A stretch of DNA of 64,000 nucleotides, from contig JBMNOA010000002.1 of NCBI GenBank assembly GCA_050942825.1, forward strand, positions 1-64,000, written 5' to 3'. The notes under the pieces were generated by a model. It made no database searches, was not told the origin of the DNA, and saw only the letters and a list, made by a program, of their open reading frames with translations. The position numbers and the translations under genes were made by a program. Origin of the DNA: CAYRML01 sp050942825 (GTDB taxonomy: Bacteria > Bacillota > Dehalobacteriia > UBA4068). Shown piece after piece: positions 33,718 through 41,742 of the stretch. The number at the start of each line of letters is the position of its first letter. Position 1 is the first letter of the stretch.

Positions 33718-34488
33718 ATGCGCAATATAAAACTTACAATCCAATATGATGGAGCAGCTTATATCGGTTGGCAAGCCCAGCCGCAATTTCATGGTAAAAG
33801 TATTCAGCAAACAGTGGAATCCGCGCTAAAAAAGGTGCTTTTGCAGCCTGTGACTATTTACGGAGCGAGCAGAACTGATGCAGGTGTAAGTTCTTTGGGA
33901 CAGGTTGCTAATTTTCATACTGATAATATCATTCCTCTGACAGGTCTTTTGAAGGCATTGAATCATGCTTTGCCCAATGATATCAGAATTTCTGAGGCAA
34001 AAGAAGTATCTGAGGATTTTCATGCCCGTTATAGCGCTTGCGGTAAAACTTATTGTTATACAATAGACCGCTGCAAGGACATCAATGTTTTTCGTGGGCA
34101 TTGGGCTTGGCAGATCGCACAAGAGTTGGATATAGAGGCTATGCAAGAGGCAGCGCGTTATTTTATCGGAGAACATGATTTCAGCCAATTTTGCGCCGCG
34201 GGCGGCTCCGCCAAAAGCCATATCAGGCGTATTGACAACATTGTGGTGGACCACAGCAGTTATTTTACTGAGCTGCCTTGGAAGGGTATGCACGACCCTT
34301 TGGTGATAGAGATTTCCGGCAATGGCTTTTTATACAAAATGGTTCGTTTTATTACTGCTCGTTTAGTGGCTGTGGGTCTGGGCAGATACCAGGCTGAGGA
34401 TATGAGGCAATTCATCGAAAACAACCTAACCGAGCCCATAAAACCAGCACCTGCTCATGGTCTGATTTTATGGCAAGTAAAATATTAA
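33718..34488 (+). CDS. truA: tRNA pseudouridine(38-40) synthase TruA
   Basis: Isomerises uridines 38-40 in the anticodon stem-loop of many tRNAs. The 256-residue protein contains the catalytic motif GASRTDAGVSSLGQVANF with Asp54 as nucleophile, and the C-terminal GNGFLYKMVRFITARLVAVG signature. The ATG at 33718 comes directly after the ecfT stop, so it is probably coupled. ecfT-truA-rplM-rpsI is the usual Firmicutes order. Confidence 0.97.
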   Translation: MRNIKLTIQYDGAAYIGWQAQPQFHGKSIQQTVESALKKVLLQPVTIYGASRTDAGVSSLGQVANFHTDNIIPLTGLLKALNHALPNDIRISEAKEVSEDFHARYSACGKTYCYTIDRCKDINVFRGHWAWQIAQELDIEAMQEAARYFIGEHDFSQFCAAGGSAKSHIRRIDNIVVDHSSYFTELPWKGMHDPLVIEISGNGFLYKMVRFITARLVAVGLGRYQAEDMRQFIENNLTEPIKPAPAHGLILWQVKY

Positions 34489-34530
34489 CTGCATTTGTTT
34501 AAAAATTAATGATTTATAAGCTATACTGCC

Positions 34531-34559
34531 TTGACATACAAGCTTGACCTGTATATAAT
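34531..34559 (+). promoter_or_regulatory. Consensus promoter of rplM-rpsI
   Basis: TTGACA (34531-34536), exactly 17 bases and TATAAT (34554-34559): a perfect sigma-A consensus, showing that rplM-rpsI are transcribed independently and strongly. Confidence 0.92.
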
Positions 34560-34570
34560 ATTTAGGTAAT

Positions 34571-34602
34571 GCCTTTCGACTTCTGCCCCGTTGGCGAAAG
34601 GC
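34571..34602 (+). promoter_or_regulatory. Leader hairpin ahead of rplM
   Basis: GCCTTTCG (34571-34578) pairs with CGAAAGGC (34595-34602) at the start of the transcript from the promoter above. An L13 leader is known in Bacilli at this place; I cannot match its consensus from memory, so this is a candidate only. Confidence 0.4.
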
Positions 34603-34653
34603 TTGGCATGATTTTAAAAATGGTTTTCTTATGATTTTAAGGAGGGAAATAAT

Positions 34654-35082
34654 TTGGGTACTTATATGGCAAAGCCTGCTGATATCCAAAGAGCTTGGTA
34701 TATACTTGATGCTGCCGGCAGACCATTGGGCCGTTTGGCAACTGAAGCAGCTCGTTTGTTGCGCGGTAAGCATAAACCGATTTTTACACCGCATATTGAT
34801 ACCGGTGATTTTGTTATTATCATTAATGCCGATAAAGCTGTTCTTACCGGCAATAAACTCGTGCAAAAGAAATTATACCGCCATTCCGGTTATCCGGGCG
34901 GATTAAAAGAAACTTCTTATAAAGATTTAATGGCACAAAGACCTATCTTGGCCGTGGAAAAAGCTGTCAAAGGTATGCTTCCTCATAATCGTTTGGGCAG
35001 AGCATCCGCTAAAAAGCTCAAAGTCTATGCAGGTGATATGCATCCGCATGAAGCACAAAAGCCGCAACTATGGCAGTTTTAG
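34654..35082 (+). CDS. rplM: 50S ribosomal protein L13
   Basis: An early-assembly protein, 142 residues. MGTYMAKPADIQRAWYILDA is the usual L13 start, and GRPLGRLATEAARLLRGKHK and MLPHNRLGRASAKKLKVYAG are conserved. I take the TTG at 34654, 7 bases after AAGGAGGG, rather than the ATG at 34666, because the family keeps the four residues before it. It is co-transcribed with rpsI. Confidence 0.97.
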   Translation: MGTYMAKPADIQRAWYILDAAGRPLGRLATEAARLLRGKHKPIFTPHIDTGDFVIIINADKAVLTGNKLVQKKLYRHSGYPGGLKETSYKDLMAQRPILAVEKAVKGMLPHNRLGRASAKKLKVYAGDMHPHEAQKPQLWQF

Positions 35083-35103
35083 TTGAAGGGAGGATTATCT
35101 AAA

Positions 35104-35499
35104 GTGGCTGATCAATTAAAATATTATGGTACCGGTCGCCGTAAAAATGCTATCGCTAAAGTTTGGCTGGTAGCCGGCAACGGTAATATAACAATCAATA
35201 AAAGAGAACTTGGTGAATATTTCGGTAAAAAAACTTTGGAAATGATCGTAAAACAACCTTTGGAACTGACTTCTGCTTTAAGCAAATATGATGTTATCGC
35301 TTCCGTCAAAGGTGGTGGCACTACTGGTCAAGCCGGTGCAGTACGTCACGGTATTGCCAGAGCTCTTTGTTTAGTAGATGAAGGGTTGCGTCCGGCGCTC
35401 AAATCTGCCGGGTTTATCACTCGTGACCCGAGAATGAAAGAAAGACGCAAATACGGTTTGAAAAAAGCCCGCAAAGCCAGCCAATTCTCCAAACGTTAA
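35104..35499 (+). CDS. rpsI: 30S ribosomal protein S9
   Basis: S9 reaches the P-site tRNA with its C-terminal tail. The 131-residue product contains YYGTGRRKNAIAKVWLVAG, VKGGGTTGQAGAVRHGIAR and the conserved end KKARKASQFSKR, whose last Lys-Arg contacts tRNA. The start is the GTG at 35104 behind GGGAGGATTATCTAAA. A strong terminator follows. Confidence 0.97.
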   Translation: MADQLKYYGTGRRKNAIAKVWLVAGNGNITINKRELGEYFGKKTLEMIVKQPLELTSALSKYDVIASVKGGGTTGQAGAVRHGIARALCLVDEGLRPALKSAGFITRDPRMKERRKYGLKKARKASQFSKR

Positions 35500-35526
35500 T
35501 ATGTTACTTGCTTTTCCGTATTATAT

Positions 35527-35562
35527 AAGGCTGTTATGGATTTTGCCATAACAGCCTTTTTT
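35527..35562 (+). terminator. Rho-independent terminator behind rpsI
   Basis: AAGGCTGTTATGG (35527-35539) and CCATAACAGCCTT (35546-35558) form a 13-bp perfect stem followed by a run of T. The remaining 250 bases up to mobB hold a small stem (CCCAAT/ATTGGG near 35613-35630) and a weak promoter candidate, TTGTTT (35710-35715) with TATTTA (35733-35738) at 17-base spacing. I see no gene there. Confidence 0.93.
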
Positions 35563-35808
35563 AGCTTATTGTCTATCCTAGAAATTTCCTCGCATATGAT
35601 AGTAAAAATGGCCCAATATTATTGGGTGAGCCATAATTATCAGTTGGTTTATCAATGCTAAAAAATAATAACGAAAAGTAGAATATTGCCAAAAGAGAGT
35701 ACTTTTGTTTTGTTTGAGGGCAGGATTAATATTATTTAAGTAGAAACTATCTTATAAGTTGTATTTTGTTAAAATGCAGGGCTTATAACCTTTAGTTAAG
35801 GAGAAATT

Positions 35809-36324
35809 ATGTCTGTTCCTATGATCAGTATTATAGCCGGTCATGCCGATTGCGGCAAGACGACTATTATCGAAGGTATCTTATCCGTTCTTGACAGACG
35901 GGGATTTAAGGTAGCGGTAATCAAGCATGGTCGCCATTTATCTCTGCCGACAGGCAATAAGGATACTAATCGGCATAATCGGGCCGGTGCCCAGGTTTCT
36001 TTGCTCATTACTCCTGAAGGTTGGTTGGCGCAGGGATTTCCCGAGCAGGAGCCATCTTTAGAACAAATGTCTGCTTTTTTAGAGGCTTATGATAAGTGGG
36101 ATATAATTTTAGTCGAGGGATATAAAAGAGGTTATCAGGACAAAATAGAGATTTCCATAGATCCTCAGGCAGAATTGTTTTTGCCTCCTAAGGAAGCAGT
36201 CGCTTATATAATTAAAGATTTTGATGAGAAAAAAAGACAACTTATCGGAAATAAGCCTGTTTTTAGTCCTGATGATGTTGAGAGCATCGCAGATTTTATC
36301 TGCAGCTACTATCATTTGACATGA
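35809..36324 (+). CDS. mobB: Molybdopterin-guanine dinucleotide biosynthesis protein MobB
   Basis: A GTP-binding protein of the molybdenum cofactor pathway, thought to assist MobA in making the guanine dinucleotide form. The 171-residue product has a P-loop GHADCGKTT (11-19), the KVAVIKHGRHL strand, and ILVEGYKRG as Walker B-like motif, all typical of MobB. The P-loop has Cys where Ser is usual. TTAAGGAGAAATT precedes the ATG. It leads a mobB-moaC-MOSC/mogA cluster, so it probably supplies cofactor for a molybdo- or tungstoenzyme encoded elsewhere. Confidence 0.9.
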   Translation: MSVPMISIIAGHADCGKTTIIEGILSVLDRRGFKVAVIKHGRHLSLPTGNKDTNRHNRAGAQVSLLITPEGWLAQGFPEQEPSLEQMSAFLEAYDKWDIILVEGYKRGYQDKIEISIDPQAELFLPPKEAVAYIIKDFDEKKRQLIGNKPVFSPDDVESIADFICSYYHLT

Positions 36325-36348
36325 TAATAATTATTCGGAGGTTGATTT

Positions 36349-36861
36349 ATGAGCATGAGCAAGGAACAAGAGCTGACTCATATTGATGAGAATGGCCGAG
36401 CCAGAATGGTTGATGTATCAGCTAAGGCGGATACGGAGCGTTTGGCTATTGCACGCGGTTGGGTGAAAATGGCTCCCGAAACATTAGCTTTGATTAAGCA
36501 AAAGGGTTTTAAAAAAGGTGATGTTTTAGCTGTGGCCCAGGTAGCCGGCATTATGGCTGCTAAAAAAACTTCTGATATAATACCGATGTGTCATCCTTTG
36601 ATGCTCACAGGAATAGAAATGAATTTTTTAATAAATGAAGAGGACCACTCGGTAGAGATAGAGGCCGCTGTAAAAAACAACGGTAAAACAGGTGTTGAAA
36701 TAGAGGCCCTGACTGCTGTCTCTGTAGCAGGGCTAACTATATATGATATGTGTAAAGCTGTGGACAGAGGTATGGTGATAGGTGATATTCGCCTAATCAG
36801 TAAAAGCGGCGGCAAAAGCGGTACTTTTACCAGACAAGGAGAAAAGCAATGGAAAAAATAA
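36349..36861 (+). CDS. moaC: Cyclic pyranopterin monophosphate synthase MoaC
   Basis: Acts with MoaA in the first step of molybdenum cofactor synthesis, converting 3',8-cyclo-7,8-dihydro-GTP to cyclic pyranopterin monophosphate. The 170-residue protein has the signatures MCHPLMLTGIE and VEIEALTAVSVAGLTIYDMC, with the active-site Asp in YDM. TTCGGAGGTTGATTT precedes the ATG at 36349. Its last codons overlap the next cofactor gene by 13 bases, indicating coupled expression. Confidence 0.97.
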   Translation: MSMSKEQELTHIDENGRARMVDVSAKADTERLAIARGWVKMAPETLALIKQKGFKKGDVLAVAQVAGIMAAKKTSDIIPMCHPLMLTGIEMNFLINEEDHSVEIEAAVKNNGKTGVEIEALTAVSVAGLTIYDMCKAVDRGMVIGDIRLISKSGGKSGTFTRQGEKQWKK

Positions 36862-37823
36862 GTACTAAAGAGATAAAAAAAGGCTCTGTGATAGGGCAAA
36901 TTGCTGCCGTATGTATCAGCGAAAATAAAGGTATGCGTAAGAAAGATGTTGGCTCCGGTGTATTAATACAGGAGTGGGGTATTCAGGGTGATGCACATGG
37001 TGGAAAATGGCACCGTCAGGTCAGTCTTTTGGCTCAGGAAAGTATCGATAAAATGATTGCCAAAGGTCTGGATGTCGGTACCGGAGATTTTGCCGAAAAT
37101 ATTACTACCAAAGGAATAGAATTATATACCCTTCCCATCGGTACGCGCTTATGGCTAGGTGATGAATGTTTGACGCAAGTAACACAGATAGGTAAAGAAT
37201 GCCATAATCGCTGTGCCATTTATGAACAGGCCGGTGATTGCGTGATGCCCAGAGAAGGTATTTTCGTGCGGGTTATTACAGGTGGCGAGATCCAAAATGG
37301 CCAGCCTATCAGGGACGCTAATGATATTATTACTTTTGCCATAATTATCGCCAGCGATAAAGGCTCTCTGGGACTAAGAGAAGATAAAAGCGGTCCTGCC
37401 ATAAGAGAAATGATGGTTGATAAAAGAGCAGTAGAGATAGATTGTAGAATAATCAGCGATGACCGGAAAAAATTGGCCGCTGCCATGCGTGATTTAGCCG
37501 ATAATTATACCGTCGATGTGATTTTTGTCAGTGGCGGTACCGGTTTTTCGCCCAGAGATAATACACCTGAGGCTACACTTGATATTATTGATAAGCAAGT
37601 GCCTGGTATACCGGAAGTCATGCGTGCCATAAGTATGGAAATTACTCCTAAAGCTATGCTTTCCAGAGCGGTGGCGGGCATTCGGGGCCAAACTCTGATT
37701 ATAAATCTGCCTGGCAGTCCTAAAGCTGTTAAAGAATGTTTACAAGCAATTTGGCCTGCCTTACCGCATGGTGTAGCTATTTTGAGAGGTATCAGCGGTG
37801 AATGTGCTTCAGTATCTAAATAA
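36849..37823 (+). CDS. MOSC domain-MogA/MoaB fusion protein
   Basis: A 324-residue two-domain protein of molybdenum cofactor metabolism. Residues about 1-155 are a MOSC domain (GIQGDAHGGKWHRQVSLLAQ; cysteines C118 and C122 in GKECHNRC; MPREGIFVRV). Residues about 162-324 are a MogA/MoaB molybdopterin adenylyltransferase domain (FAIIIASDKGSLG and VSGGTGFSPRDNTPEATLDI). The MogA part adenylylates molybdopterin for metal insertion; MOSC domains bind sulfur or Moco. Such fusions are known in Clostridia. The ATG at 36849 lies within moaC behind AAGGAGAAAAGCA. Confidence 0.93.
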   Translation: MEKISTKEIKKGSVIGQIAAVCISENKGMRKKDVGSGVLIQEWGIQGDAHGGKWHRQVSLLAQESIDKMIAKGLDVGTGDFAENITTKGIELYTLPIGTRLWLGDECLTQVTQIGKECHNRCAIYEQAGDCVMPREGIFVRVITGGEIQNGQPIRDANDIITFAIIIASDKGSLGLREDKSGPAIREMMVDKRAVEIDCRIISDDRKKLAAAMRDLADNYTVDVIFVSGGTGFSPRDNTPEATLDIIDKQVPGIPEVMRAISMEITPKAMLSRAVAGIRGQTLIINLPGSPKAVKECLQAIWPALPHGVAILRGISGECASVSK

Positions 37824-37886
37824 AATTTAGATGCTCCTATTCTAAACACCTCATCTACAGCATAATTTATGGCGGGGGTGAGGCCT

Positions 37887-38606
37887 TTGCGCATAAATTA
37901 TTGGGGTGTTTTCCAACTAAAATGGTTACCTATTATAATCATAACCGCGCTGGCAGTATGTGCATTGTTGTGGTGGCGTTTTCCCGGAGCGGAAGTTTAT
38001 TCCTCCAAGCCTGTGATCTCTTGGGCTTTAGCGGGTAAGACTATCTTTATCGATCCCGGCCATGGAGGTAAAGATCCCGGTGTAATCAGCAAAAATGGAT
38101 TATTAGAAAAGGATATCAACCTAGCTATTTCACGCTCTTTAGCTGAAATATTACGTCAGTCCGGAGCAACAGTGGTATTAAGCAGGGAAAACGATGTTAT
38201 AGTAGATGAAACTAAAAGAGCCGACCTAGACAGGCGGCTGCAATTAATGACGGATACTAATTCAGCTGTATGCATAAGTATACATGGAAATTCTTTCCCA
38301 AAAAAAACACATGTTTATGGAGCTCAAGTTTTTTATAACAAAAGTGATGAAAAAGGTAGGCAATTGGCAGAAAGTATCCAATCCGAAGTTTCTATTATCA
38401 GCCAAAGCAATAGGAAGGCTTTGGCACATCCGGATGCCTATATTTTACAACACAATTCTATACCTATTGCCTTAGTAGAGGTAGGCTTTTTTTCCAATGA
38501 TCGAGAGGAGGCTCTGTTGCAGGACAAAGATTATCAATGGCAATTAGCCTGGGGGATTTATAGTGGTATTGTTAAATATTTTATCACCGTAGATTGCGAG
38601 AATTAA
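37887..38606 (+). CDS. cwlD: N-acetylmuramoyl-L-alanine amidase, CwlD-like
   Basis: Zinc amidase of the Amidase_3 family, which cleaves the amide between muramic acid and peptide in peptidoglycan; the short single-domain form with an N-terminal membrane anchor resembles CwlD, needed for spore-cortex lactam. From the TTG at 37887 it has 239 residues. There is a hydrophobic segment near 14-32, then zinc ligands His59 (DPGHGGKDPG), Glu74 (LLEKDINL) and His133 (SIHGN), and catalytic Glu198 (VEVGFFSN). The TTG lies 6 bases after GGGGGTGA; the ATG at 37869 has no binding site. Sporulation itself cannot be concluded from one gene. Confidence 0.85.
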   Translation: MRINYWGVFQLKWLPIIIITALAVCALLWWRFPGAEVYSSKPVISWALAGKTIFIDPGHGGKDPGVISKNGLLEKDINLAISRSLAEILRQSGATVVLSRENDVIVDETKRADLDRRLQLMTDTNSAVCISIHGNSFPKKTHVYGAQVFYNKSDEKGRQLAESIQSEVSIISQSNRKALAHPDAYILQHNSIPIALVEVGFFSNDREEALLQDKDYQWQLAWGIYSGIVKYFITVDCEN

Positions 38607-38630
38607 ATATTTATTGAAGGAGATAGTTTT

Positions 38631-39125
38631 ATGACTAGAGAGAGAATACAGACCTATTGGGGACCAGTAGACTGTGTTTGGGATAAAAGAGGTATACTTG
38701 CTTTGGGTACTCCCGATCATAGTTTGCCTGCTCCCAGAAGTGAGATCTCTGAATTTGGATATTTATTGGAAAAAGAATTGGCCGCCTATCTTTCAGGCGC
38801 TTTGACCCACCTAACATTGCCTTTTGTTATACCTGATCATCCGCAATTTTTTAGCAAAGTATGGCATGCCGTAACTACCATTCCTTATGGAGAGCTTAGA
38901 TCTTATAGCCAGATCGCAGAGATGATCGGCAAACCGCGTGCCCAAAGAGCAGTTGGCCTTGCTTTGGCTCATAATCCCATTGCAATTTATATTCCCTGCC
39001 ATCGAGTAATCGGTAAGGATGGTGATTTAGGACATCACCGTGACAAAATCAGCCAGGAGATGCTGGAGCTGAAACGGAGGCTTTTGATTTTAGAGGGCAG
39101 CATTATAAGTCCTATCAAGGACTAA
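38631..39125 (+). CDS. ogt: Methylated-DNA-[protein]-cysteine S-methyltransferase
   Basis: A suicide repair enzyme that transfers the methyl group from O6-methylguanine to its own cysteine. The 164-residue protein has the active-site IPCHRVIG with Cys123 and the helix-turn-helix segment TTIPYGELRSYSQIAEMIGK plus arginine finger RAQRAVG. The conserved end GDLGHHRDKISQEMLELKRR is somewhat divergent from the usual GG-rich loop. TGAAGGAGATAGTTTT precedes the ATG. Its stop overlaps by 3 bases the stop of the convergent small gene. Confidence 0.95.
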   Translation: MTRERIQTYWGPVDCVWDKRGILALGTPDHSLPAPRSEISEFGYLLEKELAAYLSGALTHLTLPFVIPDHPQFFSKVWHAVTTIPYGELRSYSQIAEMIGKPRAQRAVGLALAHNPIAIYIPCHRVIGKDGDLGHHRDKISQEMLELKRRLLILEGSIISPIKD

Positions 39126-39256
39126 AGCTGATTGTACCAATTTTGATAACAGGGACAATCTTTGCAAGCTTGTGGCCCTTCAATGAGGCCCTTTTCATTA
39201 ATACACTCGCCATTTCCAAAAGTATATGGGCAATCGCAAACCATTTGATAATTCAT
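39122..39256 (-). CDS. Small Cys-rich protein, unknown function
   Basis: A 44-residue open frame on the minus strand: MNYQMVCDCPYTFGNGECIN, then EKGLIEGPQACKDCPCYQNW and YNQL. Six cysteines (7, 9, 18, 31, 34, 36) in a C-x-C ... C ... C-x2-C-x-C pattern suggest metal or Fe-S binding. AAAAGGAGATCATC stands 6 bases before its ATG, which is a strong binding site and the main argument that it is real. It is convergent with ogt and divergent from argC. I do not recognise the family. A chance frame of this size with such a site and composition is unlikely but possible. Confidence 0.7.
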   Translation of the reverse strand: MNYQMVCDCPYTFGNGECINEKGLIEGPQACKDCPCYQNWYNQL

Positions 39257-39309
39257 GATGATCTCCTTTTTATTGAATCAAATATATAAAATATTGTGCC
39301 TGAAAAATA

Positions 39310-39325
39310 TTTATGTATACATAAA
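39310..39325. promoter_or_regulatory. 16-bp palindrome between the Cys-rich gene and argC
   Basis: TTTATGTATACATAAA is a perfect palindrome, placed between two divergent genes and about 50 bases ahead of the argC -10 box. It could be an operator, perhaps for an arginine regulator, but it does not match the ARG box (TGAAT-type half-sites) well. Confidence 0.35.
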
Positions 39326-39349
39326 ATAATATTTATTACAAAGAAAATG

Positions 39350-39378
39350 TTGCATTATTATTCATTATGTTGTATAAT
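39350..39378 (+). promoter_or_regulatory. Promoter of the arg cluster
   Basis: TTGCAT (39350-39355), 17 bases and a perfect TATAAT (39373-39378) end 34 bases before the argC start. Confidence 0.65.
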
Positions 39379-39412
39379 AGTTTTTATTCTTAGTAAAATG
39401 AGGTGCAAATTA

Positions 39413-40468
39413 ATGACCAAGCTTCAAATCAATGCTTCTATTGTTGGTGTTACAGGTTATACCGGTGGTGAATTGCTGAGACTCTTATTAGGGCATTTAG
39501 CCGTTAATATAAAACATATTACCGCTGCTAAAAGCTTTATTGGCGAACAGGTGACTGCTTCTTACTCTTATCTTGAGGGGCTTTGTGCTCATAAAATAGA
39601 AAAGACCGATATAGAAAAGGTGGTTGAAGATAGCGATCTGATTTTTTTGGCCATGCCTGCCGGCCAAGGTATCGAGCCCGCTGCCGCTGCTGTGGCTAAA
39701 GGTAAAAAAATTATCGATATCAGCACGGATTTTCGTTTCCGTGACACTGCTGTTTATGAAGAATGGTATGGTGTCAAACATAATTATCCCCAACTGGCCG
39801 AAAAAGCAGTTTATGGTTTGCCGGAATTGTACAGGAATAAAATAGCCGGAGCCGATATTATTGCCAATCCTGGCTGTTTTCCCACAGCTTCCCTTTTAGC
39901 ACTATATCCACTTTTTTCTCATGGGTTAGTCAAAAGGAATTCTGTCATTATCGATGCTAAATCAGGTGTATCGGGAGCCGGGCGCAGTCCTACGGCCAAC
40001 AATATCTATGCGCAGGTCAATGAGAACATTAAGGCTTATAATGTCGGGCGTCATCGCCATACTCCGGAAATTGAGCAGATTTTGACCGATATATCTGCCG
40101 AGGAGCAAGTGATCAATTTTACTCCCCATCTGACTCCCATGACCAGAGGTATTCTTTCCACGGTCTATGTGGATCTCAAAGATAGCAGTTCCGCTGAGGA
40201 TTTGACAAAGCTATATCGTGAAACATATGCTGATGAATATTTTGTCAAAGTGCATGATGTGGGCAATTGGCCACAAAGCAAATGGGCTTGGGGAAGTAAT
40301 TTTTGCCATATTGGTGTTACTTATGATCCCAGAACGCAAAGGGCTATTGCCTGCGGAGCCATTGATAATTTAATGAAAGGTGCAGCTGGTCAAGCTGTAC
40401 AAAATATGAATATTCTATTTGGTTTACCGGAAAATCAAGGTCTGGAGGCCATACCCATTTTCCCCTGA
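39413..40468 (+). CDS. argC: N-acetyl-gamma-glutamyl-phosphate reductase
   Basis: Third step of arginine synthesis: NADPH-dependent reduction of N-acetylglutamyl phosphate to the semialdehyde. The 351-residue product has the nucleotide-binding start SIVGVTGYTGGELLRLL and the active-site ANPGCFPTAS with Cys155. The ATG at 39413 follows TGAGGTGCAAATTA; the longer frame from 39296 would run through the promoter. It leads argC-J-B-D-F-G, 19 bases before argJ. Confidence 0.97.
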   Translation: MTKLQINASIVGVTGYTGGELLRLLLGHLAVNIKHITAAKSFIGEQVTASYSYLEGLCAHKIEKTDIEKVVEDSDLIFLAMPAGQGIEPAAAAVAKGKKIIDISTDFRFRDTAVYEEWYGVKHNYPQLAEKAVYGLPELYRNKIAGADIIANPGCFPTASLLALYPLFSHGLVKRNSVIIDAKSGVSGAGRSPTANNIYAQVNENIKAYNVGRHRHTPEIEQILTDISAEEQVINFTPHLTPMTRGILSTVYVDLKDSSSAEDLTKLYRETYADEYFVKVHDVGNWPQSKWAWGSNFCHIGVTYDPRTQRAIACGAIDNLMKGAAGQAVQNMNILFGLPENQGLEAIPIFP

Positions 40469-40487
40469 TCAGTTTAAGAGGTGTATT

Positions 40488-41720
40488 ATGTCGAGCAATA
40501 TTAAAGAAATAGCGGGTGGTATAACCGCGGTACAGGGTTTTAAGGCTTCTGGTATACATATTGGTATCAAAAGTCGAAATCCTGATAAAAAAGATGTGGC
40601 CATTATTGCTGCTGAAAATATTTGTCAAGTAGCCGGCTGCTATACCAAAAATAAATATGCTGCTGCGCCAGTAACTTGGTGCCGGGAGATAACAAAAAAA
40701 GGTCAAGCTAGAGCTATCGTTATAAATAGCGGCAATGCTAATGCTTGTACCGGTAATCAAGGTCTGTCCGATGTCAGAGAAATGGCCTGCCTCACTGCCG
40801 ATTGCCTGCAAGCCGAAACAGAGCAGATACTTGTTTGCTCCACGGGCGTTATCGGTGTTACTCTGCCCATGGATAAGGTAGAAGCGGGGATCAAAGCAGC
40901 AGCCCAAGCTCTTTCGGATAATGGAGGCAGACACGCGGCGCAGGCTATCATGACTACTGATACCTTCCCCAAAGAAATCGCTATCAGTGTGCAAATTGGT
41001 GATCATACCATAAATTTAGGCGGCATGGCCAAAGGATCAGGAATGATTCATCCTGATATGGCCACTATGCTAGCATTCATAACCACAGATGCACTTATTT
41101 CCGCGGAGGCTTTACAAGCAGCCTTGTCACAATCTGTCATCAAATCATTCAATATGGTTACGGTTGATGGAGATACCAGTACTAATGATACAGTGCTGGT
41201 GATGGCTAATGGTTTAGCTGCCAATCCGCGCATTGAAAAAGATAGTCCATTATTTAAACCATTTTGTGAGGCTCTTGATTATGTTTGTTTGTTTTTGGCA
41301 AAAATGCTGGCCAAAGATGGTGAAGGCGCGACCAAATTATTGCGAGTTATCGTAAAAAATGGTAGCTCATGGCAGGAGGCGGCCAAAGCAGCCAAGGCGG
41401 TGGTATCCTCCAGCTTGGTTAAAGCGGCCTTTTTTGGTGAGGATGCCAACTGGGGGCGTATCATCTGTGCTTTGGGTTATTCGGGTGCACAATTTGATCC
41501 CGGACAAGTAGACATCGTTTTGAAAAGTGCTGCCGGCCAGGAGCCCGTGATGAAAAAAGGCAGCGGCTTGAATTTTGATGAAGATAAGGCGGCGCGGATT
41601 TTGGCTGCGGATGAAATAGATATTTTGGTGGATTTGCATGATGGAACAGCCGAGGCTACCGCCTGGGGCTGCGACCTTAGTTATAAATATGTAGAAATAA
41701 ACGGTTGCTACCGTACCTAA
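40488..41720 (+). CDS. argJ: Bifunctional ornithine acetyltransferase/N-acetylglutamate synthase
   Basis: ArgJ moves the acetyl group from N-acetylornithine to glutamate, recycling it. Bifunctional forms can also start the pathway with acetyl-CoA; I cannot tell the form from sequence by eye. The 410-residue precursor cleaves itself before Thr193 in GMIHPDMATMLAF to give alpha and beta chains. The C terminus ends ATAWGCDLSYKYVEINGCYR T, as in the family. The ATG at 40488 follows AAGAGGTGTATT. Its presence explains the absence of argA and argE nearby. Confidence 0.97.
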   Translation: MSSNIKEIAGGITAVQGFKASGIHIGIKSRNPDKKDVAIIAAENICQVAGCYTKNKYAAAPVTWCREITKKGQARAIVINSGNANACTGNQGLSDVREMACLTADCLQAETEQILVCSTGVIGVTLPMDKVEAGIKAAAQALSDNGGRHAAQAIMTTDTFPKEIAISVQIGDHTINLGGMAKGSGMIHPDMATMLAFITTDALISAEALQAALSQSVIKSFNMVTVDGDTSTNDTVLVMANGLAANPRIEKDSPLFKPFCEALDYVCLFLAKMLAKDGEGATKLLRVIVKNGSSWQEAAKAAKAVVSSSLVKAAFFGEDANWGRIICALGYSGAQFDPGQVDIVLKSAAGQEPVMKKGSGLNFDEDKAARILAADEIDILVDLHDGTAEATAWGCDLSYKYVEINGCYRT

Positions 41721-41742
41721 CTAATTTAATAATGGAGGGAAT

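Noticed and set aside
36591..36899. 102-codon minus-strand frame over moaC
   Set aside because: Shadow frame of a certain gene with no binding site.
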